Shown here: piece after piece, positions 53,700 to 63,197 of the stretch | Numbering within the stretch: the stretch's first letter is position 1 | Layout of the letters: each line of letters opens with the position of its first letter | The notes under the pieces: generated by a model | What the model saw: only the letters and a program-made list of their open reading frames with translations | Database searches by the model: none | Told to the model about the DNA's origin: nothing | Position numbers and translations under genes: made by a program | NCBI RefSeq assembly: GCF_029962605.1 | Contig: NZ_CP124750.1 | Coordinates: 4,092,001 to 4,156,000, forward strand | Direction of reading: 5' to 3' | Source of the DNA: Serratia sarumanii | GTDB taxonomy: Bacteria; Pseudomonadota; Gammaproteobacteria; Enterobacterales; Enterobacteriaceae | Length of the DNA: 64,000 bases

Positions 53700-54170
53700 A
53701 TGATATTCGGCCACATCGCCAACACCGCGCCCGAGCAGTATCCGAGGCCGGTCGCCAACGCCGTCGCCTATCTGCAACGCACCGATTTCAGCGTCTTGCC
53801 CGCAGGGCGCTATGAAGATCCCGCCACCGGCTACGTGGTACAAGTGCTGGATCTGCATACCCAACCACCGGATGCGCTGCGCCCGGAAGTGCATAGGCAA
53901 AACGTCGACGTGCAGTTTCTGGTCAGCGGCACCGAGCTTATCGGCGTAGCGGCGGACAGCGGCGACAACGTCGTTCATCAGGAGCTGCTGGCGCAGCGCG
54001 ACATCCTGTTTTATCAGGACGTGGCCGACGAATCCTGGCTCACGATGCAACCCGGCAACTTCGCGGTATTTTTTCCGCAGGACGTGCATCGCCCGGCCTG
54101 CATTAACCAGCGCCCCAGCGCGATACGCAAGGTGGTGGTGAAGATACCGCTGGCGTCGTTTAGCGCCTGA
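53700..54170 (+). CDS. yiaL: YiaL, YhcH/YjgK/YiaL family
   Basis: 156 aa cupin-like protein (DUF386). The family signature HRQNVDVQFLVSGTELIGVA (about 62-81) and FAVFFPQDVHRPAC (about 122-135) with its His are present. The role in 2,3-diketogulonate use is unclear; a sugar-acid isomerase or mutarotase-like function is proposed for the family. It follows dlgD by 13 bp. Confidence 0.92.
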   Translation: MIFGHIANTAPEQYPRPVANAVAYLQRTDFSVLPAGRYEDPATGYVVQVLDLHTQPPDALRPEVHRQNVDVQFLVSGTELIGVAADSGDNVVHQELLAQRDILFYQDVADESWLTMQPGNFAVFFPQDVHRPACINQRPSAIRKVVVKIPLASFSA

Positions 54171-54296
54171 TCGGCCGCAACACCCGTAACGATAACAACA
54201 CCGGTCCATGGGGCCTGTGCGGGCGCCCTTGCGCCCAAACCAAGCAAAACAATAACGCCCGACCCTACAAAAAAGCGAACATCGAAAGAGGTCCTT

Positions 54297-55592
54297 ATGA
54301 ATACAGCCTCCGTTTCCGTCAGCCAAAGCCAGGCGATACCCAAGCTCCGCTGGCTGAGGATCGTGCCGCCGATCCTCATCACCTGCATCATTTCTTACAT
54401 GGACCGGGTCAATATCGCCTTCGCCATGCCCGGCGGCATGGATGACGAACTCGGCATCACCGCCTCGATGGCCGGGCTGGCCGGCGGCATTTTCTTCATC
54501 GGTTACCTGTTTCTGCAGGTGCCCGGCGGCAAGCTGGCGGTATACGGCAACGGCAAGAAATTCATCGGCTGGTCACTGTTGGCCTGGGCGGTGATCTCGG
54601 TGCTGACCGGCCTGGTCACCAACCAATACCAGCTGCTGTTCCTGCGCTTCGCCCTCGGCGTTTCCGAAGGCGGCATGCTGCCGGTGGTGCTGACCATGAT
54701 CAGCAACTGGTTCCCGGATAAGGAGCGCGGCCGCGCCAACGCCATCGTCATCATGTTCGTACCGATCGCCGGCATCCTCACCGCCCCGCTGTCGGGTTGG
54801 ATCATCACCGCCTGGGACTGGCGCATGCTGTTCCTGGTGGAGGGGGCTCTGTCGCTGGTGGTGATGGCACTGTGGTACTTCACCATCAGCAACCGGCCGC
54901 AGGAAGCCAAATGGATCTCGCAGGCGGAAAAAGAGTATCTGGTGAAGACCCTGCACGACGAACAGCTGCTGATTAAAGGAAAAACGGTGCGCAACGCCTC
55001 GCTGCGCCGGGTGCTGGGCGACCGGATCATGTGGCAGTTGATCCTGGTGAATTTCTTCTACCAGACCGGTATCTACGGCTACACCCTGTGGCTGCCGACC
55101 ATTTTGAAAGGGCTGACCCACGGCGATATGGAGCAAGTGGGCCTGCTCGCTATCCTGCCCTATATCGGCGCCATCTTCGGCATGCTGATCATCTCCACCC
55201 TCTCCGATCGCACCGGCAAGCGCAAAGTCTTCGTCGCCCTGCCGCTGGCCTGCTTTGCTGCCTGCATGGCGCTGTCGGTGCTGCTGAAGGATCACGTCTG
55301 GTGGTCTTACGCTGCGCTGGTCGGCTGCGGCGTGTTTATTCAGGCGGCAGCCGGGGTGTTCTGGACCATCCCGCCCAAATTGTTCAACGCCGAAGTGGCC
55401 GGCGGCGCGCGCGGCGTGATCAATGCGCTGGGCAACCTCGGCGGCTTTTGCGGCCCGTATATGGTCGGCGTCCTGATCAGCCTGTTCAGCAAGGACGTCG
55501 GCGTCTACAGCCTGGCGGCTTCGCTGGCGATCGCCTCCGTGCTGGCGTTGATGCTGCCCAATAAATGCGACCACGGCGCGAGGAACGAATGA
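54297..55592 (+). CDS. ACS-family MFS transporter (YiaX2-like)
   Basis: 431 aa, 12 membrane segments. Anion:cation symporter family signs: ISYMDRVNIAFAMPGGMDDE at helix 1, GYLFLQVPGGKLAVYGNGKK, and SEGGMLPVVLTMISNWFPDKERGRANA. It takes the place of the YiaMNO TRAP transporter of E. coli. In Klebsiella a comparable MFS gene, yiaX2, lies in a yiaKLX2PQRS operon used for L-ascorbate, so this is probably its counterpart. It carries 2,3-diketo-L-gulonate or a related acid. Confidence 0.85.
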   Translation: MNTASVSVSQSQAIPKLRWLRIVPPILITCIISYMDRVNIAFAMPGGMDDELGITASMAGLAGGIFFIGYLFLQVPGGKLAVYGNGKKFIGWSLLAWAVISVLTGLVTNQYQLLFLRFALGVSEGGMLPVVLTMISNWFPDKERGRANAIVIMFVPIAGILTAPLSGWIITAWDWRMLFLVEGALSLVVMALWYFTISNRPQEAKWISQAEKEYLVKTLHDEQLLIKGKTVRNASLRRVLGDRIMWQLILVNFFYQTGIYGYTLWLPTILKGLTHGDMEQVGLLAILPYIGAIFGMLIISTLSDRTGKRKVFVALPLACFAACMALSVLLKDHVWWSYAALVGCGVFIQAAAGVFWTIPPKLFNAEVAGGARGVINALGNLGGFCGPYMVGVLISLFSKDVGVYSLAASLAIASVLALMLPNKCDHGARNE

Positions 55593-57082
55593 TGGAATAT
55601 TGGCTGGGGCTCGACTGCGGCGGCACCTTCATCAAGGCGGGATTATACGACCGCCGGGGCCATGAACACGGCGTTGCGCGGCGCAATCTGGCGATCGTCG
55701 CGCCGCAGCCCGGCTGGGCCGAGCGCGATATGGCATCGCTGTGGCGCACCGCCGCCGACGTGATCCGTGAAGTGCTGTCCGCCAGCGGCGTCGCCGCCGG
55801 CGCCATCCAGGCCATCGGCATCTCGGCGCAGGGCAAGGGCGCATTTCTGTTGGATAAGCAGGGGCAGCCGCTGGGCAACGCCATGCTCTCTTCCGATCAG
55901 CGCGCGCTGGCGCTGGTGCAGGAATGGCAGCGACAGGGCGTGCCGCAGGCGCTGTATCCGCAAACGCGCCAAACGCTGTGGACCGGGCACCCGGTCTCGC
56001 TGCTGCGTTGGCTGAAGCGGCATCAGCCGGAACGTTACGCCCGCATCGGCAGCGTGCTGATGGCGCACGACTACCTGCGCTATTGCCTGACCGGCGAGCT
56101 GGCCTGCGAAGAAACCAATATCTCCGAATCCAACCTGTATCTGATGCGCAGCGGACGCTATGACCCGGCGCTGGCGCAGCTGCTGGGTATCGGCGACATC
56201 ATGCCCGCCCTGCCGACGATTGTCGGTTCGGCCGATATCGCCGGGCGCGTCGCGGCAAACGCCGCGGCCATCACCGGCCTGCAAACCGGCACCCCGGTGG
56301 TCGGTGGGCTGTTCGACGTGGTGTCCACCGCGCTGTGCGCCGGCCTGCAGGACGAAACCCGGCTCAATGCGGTGATGGGAACCTGGTCAGTCACCAGCGG
56401 CATCACCGACGCCATCGTCGAGGGTTTCGATCATCCCTTTGTCTATGGCCGCCACGCCGAAAGCGGCCAATACATCGTGCATGAAGCCAGCCCCACGTCC
56501 GCCGCCAACCTGGAATGGTTCTGTCGCCAATGGGGGCTGCAGGACTACGGCCAGCTTAACCGCTGGGTCGCCGCCCTGCCGAAAGCCGCCGGCGATCTGC
56601 TGTTCGCCCCTTTCCTGTACGGATCCAACGCCGGCCTGGGGCTGAGCGCCAGCTTCTACGGCCTGCAGGCCTTCCACCAGCGCGAGCACCTGGTGCAGGC
56701 GATCTACGAAGGCGTGGTGTTCTGCCACATGACGCACCTTAACCGCATGCGCCGGCGTTTCCCTGAGGCGCAGGCACTGCGCGTGACCGGCGGCCCTGCC
56801 AAATCCCTCCCCTGGATGCAAATGTTCGCCGACGTCAGCGGCCTGCCGGTGGAGCTGCCGCAGGTGGAAGAAACCGGCTGTCTGGGCGCGGCGATGGCGG
56901 CCATGGTCGGCAGCGGCGCCTTCAACGATTTCACCGCCGCCCAGCACCGGCTGGCGCCGCGTATCGAGCGGCTGCTGCCAGATGCGGCCGCCGCTGAAGC
57001 TTACGACAACAAACACCAACGTTATCAGGCACTGATTGCTGCATTGCAAAATCTGCAGCCCGCCAACAAGGAGGCTCCATGA
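55589..57082 (+). CDS. lyxK: L-xylulose/3-keto-L-gulonate kinase LyxK
   Basis: 497 aa FGGY kinase. N-terminal ATP-site GLDCGGTFIKAGLYDRRG, central TLWTGHPVSLLRWLKRH, GLFDVVSTALCAG and the C-terminal EGVVFCHMTHLNRMR plus RVTGGPAKSLPWMQMFAD. It matches E. coli LyxK closely. It phosphorylates 3-keto-L-gulonate and L-xylulose. The start overlaps the MFS stop by 4 bases (ATGATG); the next Met at 55592 is also possible. Confidence 0.94.
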   Translation: MMEYWLGLDCGGTFIKAGLYDRRGHEHGVARRNLAIVAPQPGWAERDMASLWRTAADVIREVLSASGVAAGAIQAIGISAQGKGAFLLDKQGQPLGNAMLSSDQRALALVQEWQRQGVPQALYPQTRQTLWTGHPVSLLRWLKRHQPERYARIGSVLMAHDYLRYCLTGELACEETNISESNLYLMRSGRYDPALAQLLGIGDIMPALPTIVGSADIAGRVAANAAAITGLQTGTPVVGGLFDVVSTALCAGLQDETRLNAVMGTWSVTSGITDAIVEGFDHPFVYGRHAESGQYIVHEASPTSAANLEWFCRQWGLQDYGQLNRWVAALPKAAGDLLFAPFLYGSNAGLGLSASFYGLQAFHQREHLVQAIYEGVVFCHMTHLNRMRRRFPEAQALRVTGGPAKSLPWMQMFADVSGLPVELPQVEETGCLGAAMAAMVGSGAFNDFTAAQHRLAPRIERLLPDAAAAEAYDNKHQRYQALIAALQNLQPANKEAP

Positions 57083-57735
57083 GCACGAAACCGCGCCTGC
57101 AGTTGGCGCTCGATCAAACCCGTTTGGATACGGCGCTGCGCACCGCCGAGACCCTCAGCCCCCATGTGGACATCATCGAGGCCGGTACCATTTTGTGCAT
57201 CAGCGCCGGCATTCAGGCGGTTAGCGCGCTGCGCGAGCGCTGCCCGCAGCACACGCTGGTGGCCGATCTCAAGGTGGCCGACGCCGGCGCGACGCTGGCC
57301 GAGCAGGCTTTCGGCCAGGGCGCGGACTGGATGACGGTGATCTGCGCCGCGCCGTTGGCCACCATGGCCAGCGCGCGGGAGGTCGCCGAGCGTCACGGCG
57401 GTGAAATCCAGATCGAACTGTTCGGCCGCTGGACATTGGAGGATGCACGGCAATGGCGCGGCCTCGGCATTCGCCAGGCGATCTATCACCGCGGCCGCGA
57501 CGCGCAGGCCAGCGGGCAAACCTGGGGCCGGCAGGATCTGGATCGGATGAAGGCGCTGTCCGATCTGGGCATCGAACTGTCGGTGACCGGCGGCATTACG
57601 CCCGCCGACCTGCCGCTGTTTAAAGAGATCGCCGTCACCGCCTTTATCGCCGGCCGCGCGCTGGCCGAAGCCGGGGATCCGCCGGCGGCCGCCAGGCAGT
57701 TCCGCACCGCCATCGATGACATCTGGAGATCATGA
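57079..57735 (+). CDS. sgbH: 3-keto-L-gulonate-6-phosphate decarboxylase
   Basis: 218 aa, orotidine-5'-phosphate decarboxylase superfamily. [18 protein letters not shown] supplies the Asp-x-Lys-x-x-Asp site (about 62-67), [12 protein letters not shown] the Glu, and [10 protein letters not shown] the phosphate loop. It yields L-xylulose 5-phosphate and CO2. ATGA overlap with lyxK. SgbH rather than UlaD because of its operon. Confidence 0.94.
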   Translation: MSTKPRLQLALDQTRLDTALRTAETLSPHVDIIEAGTILCISAGIQAVSALRERCPQHTLVADLKVADAGATLAEQAFGQGADWMTVICAAPLATMASAREVAERHGGEIQIELFGRWTLEDARQWRGLGIRQAIYHRGRDAQASGQTWGRQDLDRMKALSDLGIELSVTGGITPADLPLFKEIAVTAFIAGRALAEAGDPPAAARQFRTAIDDIWRS

Positions 57736-57736
57736 T

Positions 57737-58597
57737 ATGCGTCAGCACCCGTTGGGAATTTACGAGAAGGCGCTGCCGAAACACCTGAGCTGGCCCGAAC
57801 GCCTGGCGCTGGCCAAGGCCTGCGGCTTCGACTTCGTCGAAATGTCGGTGGACGAAAGCGATGAACGCCTGGCGCGCCTGAGCTGGAGCAAAGCGCAGCG
57901 CCTGGCGCTGGTGGACGCCATGCTGGAAACCGGCATCCGCATCCCGTCGATGTGCCTCTCCGGCCACCGGCGCTTTCCCTTTGGCAGCCACGATCCGGCG
58001 CTGCGCCAGCGCGCCTTCGACGTGATGGAACAGGCCATTAAGCTGGCCCAAGACGTCGGTATCCGCACCATCCAGCTGGCCGGCTACGACGTGTATTACG
58101 AAGAGCAGGACGAGGGGACGCTGGCGCGCTTTAGCGAAGGCATGCAGTGGGCGGTAGAACGTGCCGCCGCCGCCCAGGTGATGCTGGCGGTGGAAATTAT
58201 GGATACCCCCTTTATGAACTCGATCGGTAAATGGAAAGCCTGGGACGCCCTGCTGGCCTCGCCGTGGTTCACGGTGTATCCAGACGTTGGCAACCTCAGC
58301 GCCTGGGGCAACGACGTGCCGCGCGAACTGGAGCTGGGCATCGATCGCATCGCCGCCATTCACCTGAAAGACACCTACCCGGTCACCGCCGCTTCGCCGG
58401 GGCAATTCCGTGACGTGCCGTTTGGCGAAGGCTGCGTCGACTTCGTCGAGGTGTTTCGCACGTTGCAGCGCCTCAATTACCGCGGCGCATTCCTGATTGA
58501 GATGTGGACAGAAAAAGCCGAGGAGCCGGTGGCCGAGATCGTTCAGGCCCGCCGCTGGATCGAACAGAAAATGCAACAAGGGGGCATGACATGCTGA
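57737..58597 (+). CDS. sgbU: L-xylulose-5-phosphate 3-epimerase
   Basis: 286 aa from [19 protein letters not shown] at 57737, one base after the sgbH stop. Xylose-isomerase-like TIM barrel; metal-ligand regions [37 protein letters not shown] and FLIEMWTEK. Converts L-xylulose 5-phosphate to L-ribulose 5-phosphate. The last bases overlap sgbE. Confidence 0.94.
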   Translation: MRQHPLGIYEKALPKHLSWPERLALAKACGFDFVEMSVDESDERLARLSWSKAQRLALVDAMLETGIRIPSMCLSGHRRFPFGSHDPALRQRAFDVMEQAIKLAQDVGIRTIQLAGYDVYYEEQDEGTLARFSEGMQWAVERAAAAQVMLAVEIMDTPFMNSIGKWKAWDALLASPWFTVYPDVGNLSAWGNDVPRELELGIDRIAAIHLKDTYPVTAASPGQFRDVPFGEGCVDFVEVFRTLQRLNYRGAFLIEMWTEKAEEPVAEIVQARRWIEQKMQQGGMTC

Positions 58598-59286
58598 CTC
58601 AGTTAAAACAACAGGTGCTGGAGGCCAATCTCGATCTGCCGCGCCATAAGCTGGTGACCTTTACCTGGGGCAACGTCAGCGCGGTGGATCGCGAACGCGG
58701 CCTGGTGGTGATCAAGCCTTCCGGCGTTGAATACGAGCATATGACGGCGGAGGATATGGTGGTGGTCGATCTGGCCAGCGGCCGCACCGTCGAGGGGGCA
58801 AAGAAACCGTCGTCGGACACCGCCACCCATCTGGCGCTGTACCGCGAATTTGCCGATATCGGCGGCATCGTCCACACCCATTCCCGCCACGCCACCATCT
58901 GGGCGCAGGCCGGGCTGGACATCCCCGCCTGGGGAACCACCCACGCCGACTATTTTTATGGCGCTATCCCCTGCACGCGCCTGATGACCCAGGATGAAAT
59001 TGAGCACGATTACGAACTGGAAACCGGCAAGGTGATTATCGAAACCTTCCGCCGGCGCGATATCAATCCCAACGCTATCCCAGCGGTACTGGTCAACGCC
59101 CACGGCCCCTTCGCCTGGGGCAAAGACGCCCACAATGCGGTGCATAATGCGGTGGTGCTGGAAGAAATTGCCTACATGGGCATTTTCTCACGCCAGCTGA
59201 CGCCGGGCATCCACAGCATGCAGCGCGAACTGTTGGACAAACACTACCTGCGCAAACACGGCCAAAACGCCTACTACGGGCAGTAG
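58591..59286 (+). CDS. sgbE: L-ribulose-5-phosphate 4-epimerase
   Basis: 231 aa from [20 protein letters not shown] at 58591. Class II aldolase/epimerase with zinc His pair in [14 protein letters not shown] (about 93-107), and late His in [16 protein letters not shown]. It gives D-xylulose 5-phosphate, joining the pentose phosphate pathway. It overlaps sgbU by 7 bases and is the last gene of the operon. Confidence 0.95.
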   Translation: MLTQLKQQVLEANLDLPRHKLVTFTWGNVSAVDRERGLVVIKPSGVEYEHMTAEDMVVVDLASGRTVEGAKKPSSDTATHLALYREFADIGGIVHTHSRHATIWAQAGLDIPAWGTTHADYFYGAIPCTRLMTQDEIEHDYELETGKVIIETFRRRDINPNAIPAVLVNAHGPFAWGKDAHNAVHNAVVLEEIAYMGIFSRQLTPGIHSMQRELLDKHYLRKHGQNAYYGQ

Positions 59287-59310
59287 CGCGCCAGGGCCAT
59301 AATCGTTGCG

Positions 59311-59332
59311 CCCGATGCTTTGCCGCATCGGG
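59311..59332 (+). terminator. Hairpin after sgbE
   Basis: An 8-bp stem (CCCGATGC / GCATCGGG) with loop TTTGCC starts 24 bases after the stop, without a strong U tract. Confidence 0.6.
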
Positions 59333-59429
59333 TGCCAGCGGGCATGAGGCGCAGTGATAACGATAACCGCATTCGCCCATCGGCGAAAAATTCGCTATCA
59401 TCCGCACCCACCTTCCAGCCGGCCGCCCA

Positions 59430-60128
59430 ATGTCTACTGTCACCGATACCTTTATCGCACCGCCATGCCATGACCAAATAGAGATCCTCTATCAGGACGA
59501 TCATCTGGCGCTGATCAATAAGCCGGCCGGGCTGCTCAGCCTGTCGGGCAAGAATCCGCAGAATCTCGATTCGGTACACCATCGGCTGGTACAGATCTTC
59601 CCCGGCTGCACCCTGGTGCACCGCCTGGATTTCGGCACGTCCGGCTTGATGGTGGTGGCCCGCAACAAGGCCGCCAACGCCGCGCTCTGCCGGCAGTTCA
59701 GCGAGCGCACCGTCGGCAAAGTGTACAGCGCGCTGCTGTGCGGCCATCTGGCGGATAACGAAGGGGTAATAGACGCGGCGATCGCCAAAGATCCGGCGCT
59801 GTTCCCGCTGATGTCGATTTGCGCCCTCCACGGCAAGCCCGCCCGCTCCCGCTATCGGGTCGTCGAGCGCTTTTATCGTGAAGCGGAGGGCGGGATCTCG
59901 CTGCCGCTGACGCGGGTGCAGCTCATCCCGGAGACCGGGCGCACCCACCAGCTGCGTATTCACAGCCGGCAGTTGGGCCACCCTATTTTAGGCTGCGATC
60001 TGTATGGCGGGCGACTGCTGCCGGGTACCGAACAGACGCCGCGGCTGATGCTGCACGCCAGCGAGCTGGACTTTGTGCACCCCATTAGCGGGGAGCGGAT
60101 CGCCGCTCGTCACGCCGCGCCGTTCTGA
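59430..60128 (+). CDS. RluA-family pseudouridine synthase
   Basis: 232 aa with the catalytic motif CTLVHRLDFGTSGLMVVAR (Asp near residue 70) and the C-terminal ETGRTHQLRIHSRQLGHPILG. It isomerises uridine in rRNA or tRNA. It is shorter than RluA, C and D and has no S4 domain, so the target base is open. Possibly the RluA-like TIGR01621 branch. Confidence 0.85.
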   Translation: MSTVTDTFIAPPCHDQIEILYQDDHLALINKPAGLLSLSGKNPQNLDSVHHRLVQIFPGCTLVHRLDFGTSGLMVVARNKAANAALCRQFSERTVGKVYSALLCGHLADNEGVIDAAIAKDPALFPLMSICALHGKPARSRYRVVERFYREAEGGISLPLTRVQLIPETGRTHQLRIHSRQLGHPILGCDLYGGRLLPGTEQTPRLMLHASELDFVHPISGERIAARHAAPF

Positions 60129-60135
60129 ACGCGGC

Positions 60136-60675
60136 TTACCACATCAAATCGTCGGGCACTTTAAAGTCGGCGTACGGATCGTCTTCATCCTGTTCTTCCT
60201 GACTCAGCGCGCTGTGCAGCACAATGCTGGCCGCATCGCGCTGCGCGATTTTATCGGCGACGCTCGCGGGGATAATCGCGTATTCACACTCTTCCCGGTT
60301 CTCGACCACCAGGCGTGCAATGGCGAGGCGGCCATTGATCAGCTGGGTTTGCGTCGCCTTATCCACCAGGATTTTCTTGATCAGGTTACCGTCGGTGAAG
60401 TTGAAACCGATATCGCCTTTCGCCAGAACGATGCGGTTCATTTCGATCAGCTGTTTCACCTGCGCCTTGTATTCTTTGGACAGCGCGGCCTGCTTTTGCT
60501 GCTCGTTCAGCTGCTTATCGCGCTCAAGCTGCGCCTTTTTATTCTCTTCCACCGCCTCTCTGGCCTCGCGGGCCTGAACGCGTGATTTTTTAGCCGTTCT
60601 TTGGACTTTGGCCATTTTCTTGCTGGTTACCAAGCCCGCTTTGAGCATCTGCTCTTGTAAGGTGAGTTTTGTCAT
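60136..60675 (-). CDS. yaiL: YaiL, DUF2058 family
   Basis: 179 aa. Highly charged N-terminal half with a long helix (SKKMAKVQRTAKKSRVQARE... and REAVEENKKAQLERDKQL) followed by a compact domain (KGDIGFNFTDGNLIKKILVD, RLAIARLVVENREECEYAIIP). Matches E. coli YaiL, described as a polynucleotide-associated protein of unknown function. Convergent with the pseudouridine synthase gene. Confidence 0.9.
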   Translation of the reverse strand: MTKLTLQEQMLKAGLVTSKKMAKVQRTAKKSRVQAREAREAVEENKKAQLERDKQLNEQQKQAALSKEYKAQVKQLIEMNRIVLAKGDIGFNFTDGNLIKKILVDKATQTQLINGRLAIARLVVENREECEYAIIPASVADKIAQRDAASIVLHSALSQEEQDEDDPYADFKVPDDLMW

Positions 60676-60991
60676 GTTCGTGTCTGAAGCCGTGGGATCA
60701 TGGGGGGATTATACCCGTAATTTTTCAGGCTGCACCAGGTTGCCGGCCCGGTACGTTGGCGGTTTGCGCCGCAGGGCGACGGCGGCCAACCGGCCCGAAC
60801 GCCAGATCATGAATAGCGCTCATGTGGTAATGAAATTAAGTCTCTTTCACTCCCACCGGGACTCTGGCAAAAATAGACCTCATTAACGACAGACAATATG
60901 AAATCGGCTGAATAAAAAAAGAGAAAAACAACCCATTGAAAGAAATGGATAAATCCAGCCTTCATATCATATAACAGGATACTATAAGACG
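60676..60991. other. Divergent yaiL / mesX promoter region
   Basis: 316 bp; the mesX half (from about 60840) is AT-rich. AACAGGATACTA precedes mesX. I looked for tandem AGACGTCT MetJ boxes; only poor partial matches (AGACCTCA near 60873, ACGACAGAC) are visible. Confidence 0.55.
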
Positions 60992-61969
60992 ATGAATAGA
61001 GACTTTGCCTTTACGATTAAGAGCAGTTCTTTCGATGAAGATTATAACCCTTCTAAAAGTACGCGTATCACCACCAACTTCGCCAATTTGGCCAGAGGGG
61101 AAAACCGCCGGGAGAACCTGCGCAACACGCTGGTGATGATTAACAATCGCTTCAATTCGTTGGCGCATTGGGATAACCCCAAGGCCGACCGCTATTCGGT
61201 TGAGCTTGACATCATTTCGGTGGAGATGCGCGTTGAAGATCAGGGCGCCAGCTTCCCGGTGATCGAAATCCTGAAAACCAACATCATCGATAAAAAAACG
61301 CAAAAGCGAATTGATGGCATCGTCGGGAACAATTTCTCGTCTTACGTGCGCGATTATGACTTTAGCGTCTTGCTGCCGGCGCACAATAAAAACACGGCGG
61401 AATTCACTATCCCGAATGATTTCGGCGATTTGCACGGCAATATCTTTAAGCACTTCGTCAATTCAAACGAATACCATGAGAATTTCAGCAAACCGCCGGT
61501 GATCTGCCTCAGCGTCTCCAGCAAAGACACCTATCATCGGACGGGCAATCAACATCCGGTGTTGGGCGACGAGTATCGGCAAGACGGCGCTTCGCTGACC
61601 GACCGGTATTTTAAAAAAATGGGCCTGCAGGTGCGCTATTTCATGCCGAAAAATAGCGTCGCGCCCCTGGCGTTTTATTTCCCCGGGGATTTGCTGAGCG
61701 ATTACACCGATCTGGAGCTGATCGGCACCATCAGCACGATGGAGACCTTCCAAAAAATCTATCGGCCTGAAATTTACAATGCCAACTCGGCGGCGGGGCA
61801 ATGCTATCAGCCAAGCCTCAATAACCAGGACTATTCATTAACCAAGATTGTTTACGATCGCGAAGAGCGTAGCCAGTTAGCGATTGAGCAGGGGAAATTT
61901 ACGGAAGAGCAATTTATCAAACCCTACAAGCCCATTCTTGAGCAATGGTCTGCTCACTACGCGCTTTGA
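60992..61969 (+). CDS. mesX: DUF1852 protein MesX (methionine synthase partner)
   Basis: 325 aa DUF1852 protein. It starts MNRDFAFTIKSSSFDEDYNP and contains TTNFANLARGENRRENLRN and FNSLAHWDNPKADRYSVELD. In bacteria it lies next to the core-MetE protein MesD, and published fitness data show it is needed for MesD-dependent methionine synthesis in the presence of oxygen. The gene is 25 bp upstream of mesD. Confidence 0.85.
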   Translation: MNRDFAFTIKSSSFDEDYNPSKSTRITTNFANLARGENRRENLRNTLVMINNRFNSLAHWDNPKADRYSVELDIISVEMRVEDQGASFPVIEILKTNIIDKKTQKRIDGIVGNNFSSYVRDYDFSVLLPAHNKNTAEFTIPNDFGDLHGNIFKHFVNSNEYHENFSKPPVICLSVSSKDTYHRTGNQHPVLGDEYRQDGASLTDRYFKKMGLQVRYFMPKNSVAPLAFYFPGDLLSDYTDLELIGTISTMETFQKIYRPEIYNANSAAGQCYQPSLNNQDYSLTKIVYDREERSQLAIEQGKFTEEQFIKPYKPILEQWSAHYAL

Positions 61970-61994
61970 TTCACTTAAATACAGGTCATCTATT

Positions 61995-63026
61995 ATGAAA
62001 ATATTGCTCCCTACCTCGACCGCCGGCAGCTTGCCCAAACCTTCCTGGCTGGCCCAACCGGAAACCCTGTGGTCGCCCTGGAAATTGCAAAATGAAGAAT
62101 TAATCGAAGGGAAACAGGATGCCCTGCGTTTGTCGCTGGCTGAACAACAACAGGCCGGCATCGATATCGTCAGCGATGGCGAGCAAACGCGCCAGCATTT
62201 CGTCACGACGTTCATCGAGCACCTCAGCGGCGTCGATTTCGAGAAACGCGAAGTGGTTAAAATCCGCAATCGCTATGAGGCGAGCGTGCCGAGCGTCGTG
62301 GGTGCGGTGGCGCGCCAAAAGCCCGTTTTCGTTGAAGACGCCAAATTTTTACGCCAGCTGACCAAACAGCCGATTAAATGGGCCCTGCCGGGGCCGATGA
62401 CCATGATCGACACGCTCTATGACAACCACTATAAAAGCCGCGAGAAATTGGCCTGGGAGTTCGCCAAGATCCTCAATCAGGAAGCCAAAGAGCTCGAGGC
62501 CGCCGGCGTCGACATTATTCAGTTTGATGAGCCCGCATTTAACGTGTTCTTTGACGAGGTGAATGACTGGGGCATCGCCGCCCTGGAAAGGGCCGTTGAA
62601 GGGCTTAAGTGTGAAACGGCGGTGCATATCTGCTATGGATACGGCATTAAGGCCAATACCGACTGGAAAAAGACGCTGGGCTCAGAATGGCGGCAATATG
62701 AAGAGGCGTTCCCCAAGCTGCAAACGTCTACCATCGATATTATCTCGCTGGAGTGCCATAACTCGCACGTCCCGATGGATCTGCTGGAACTGATTCGCGG
62801 CAAAAAAGTGATGGTTGGCGCCATTGATGTGGCGAATCATACCGTTGAGACGCCGGAGGAAGTGGCCGCTACGCTGCGCAAAGCGCTGCAGTTTGTCGAT
62901 GCCGACAAACTCTATCCGTCGACCAACTGCGGCATGGCTCCCCTGCCTCGTCAGGTCGCCAGCGGCAAGCTGAATGCCTTGAGTGCCGGCGCCGAGATCG
63001 TGCGCCGAGAACTGCTGGCCAAATAA
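61995..63026 (+). CDS. mesD: MesD, folate-independent core methionine synthase
   Basis: 343 aa, corresponding to only the C-terminal catalytic barrel of MetE. It starts MKILLPTSTAGSLPKPSWLA. Zinc ligands: His in AVHICYGYG (about 212), Glu in DIISLECHNS (about 251-254), and Cys in STNCGMAPLPRQ (about 317). The MetE N-terminal, folate-binding half is absent, so the methyl donor must differ. Works with MesX. Confidence 0.87.
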   Translation: MKILLPTSTAGSLPKPSWLAQPETLWSPWKLQNEELIEGKQDALRLSLAEQQQAGIDIVSDGEQTRQHFVTTFIEHLSGVDFEKREVVKIRNRYEASVPSVVGAVARQKPVFVEDAKFLRQLTKQPIKWALPGPMTMIDTLYDNHYKSREKLAWEFAKILNQEAKELEAAGVDIIQFDEPAFNVFFDEVNDWGIAALERAVEGLKCETAVHICYGYGIKANTDWKKTLGSEWRQYEEAFPKLQTSTIDIISLECHNSHVPMDLLELIRGKKVMVGAIDVANHTVETPEEVAATLRKALQFVDADKLYPSTNCGMAPLPRQVASGKLNALSAGAEIVRRELLAK

Positions 63027-63033
63027 TCGCGCC

Positions 63034-63068
63034 ATCGCCCGCCGCAGTACCCTCCTGCGGCGGGCGAT
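63034..63068 (+). terminator. Terminator after mesD
   Basis: A 14-bp perfect stem (ATCGCCCGCCGCAG / CTGCGGCGGGCGAT) with 7-base loop starts 7 bases after the mesD stop. There is no clear U tract. Confidence 0.75.
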
Positions 63069-63197
63069 GATCATCGACTCCCCCTCCCCGCAACGCCCCC
63101 GCTCTGGTGTATACTCGGATTTCTACGCGATGCCAGCCACAGCGGCCTGAACGGCCCCTCAGCCAGCCCACACCAGCTTAATAACAGTGGAACCCTC

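Noticed and set aside
60840..60991. MetJ boxes in front of mesX
   Set aside because: Only weak, isolated partial matches to AGACGTCT, no tandem pair.
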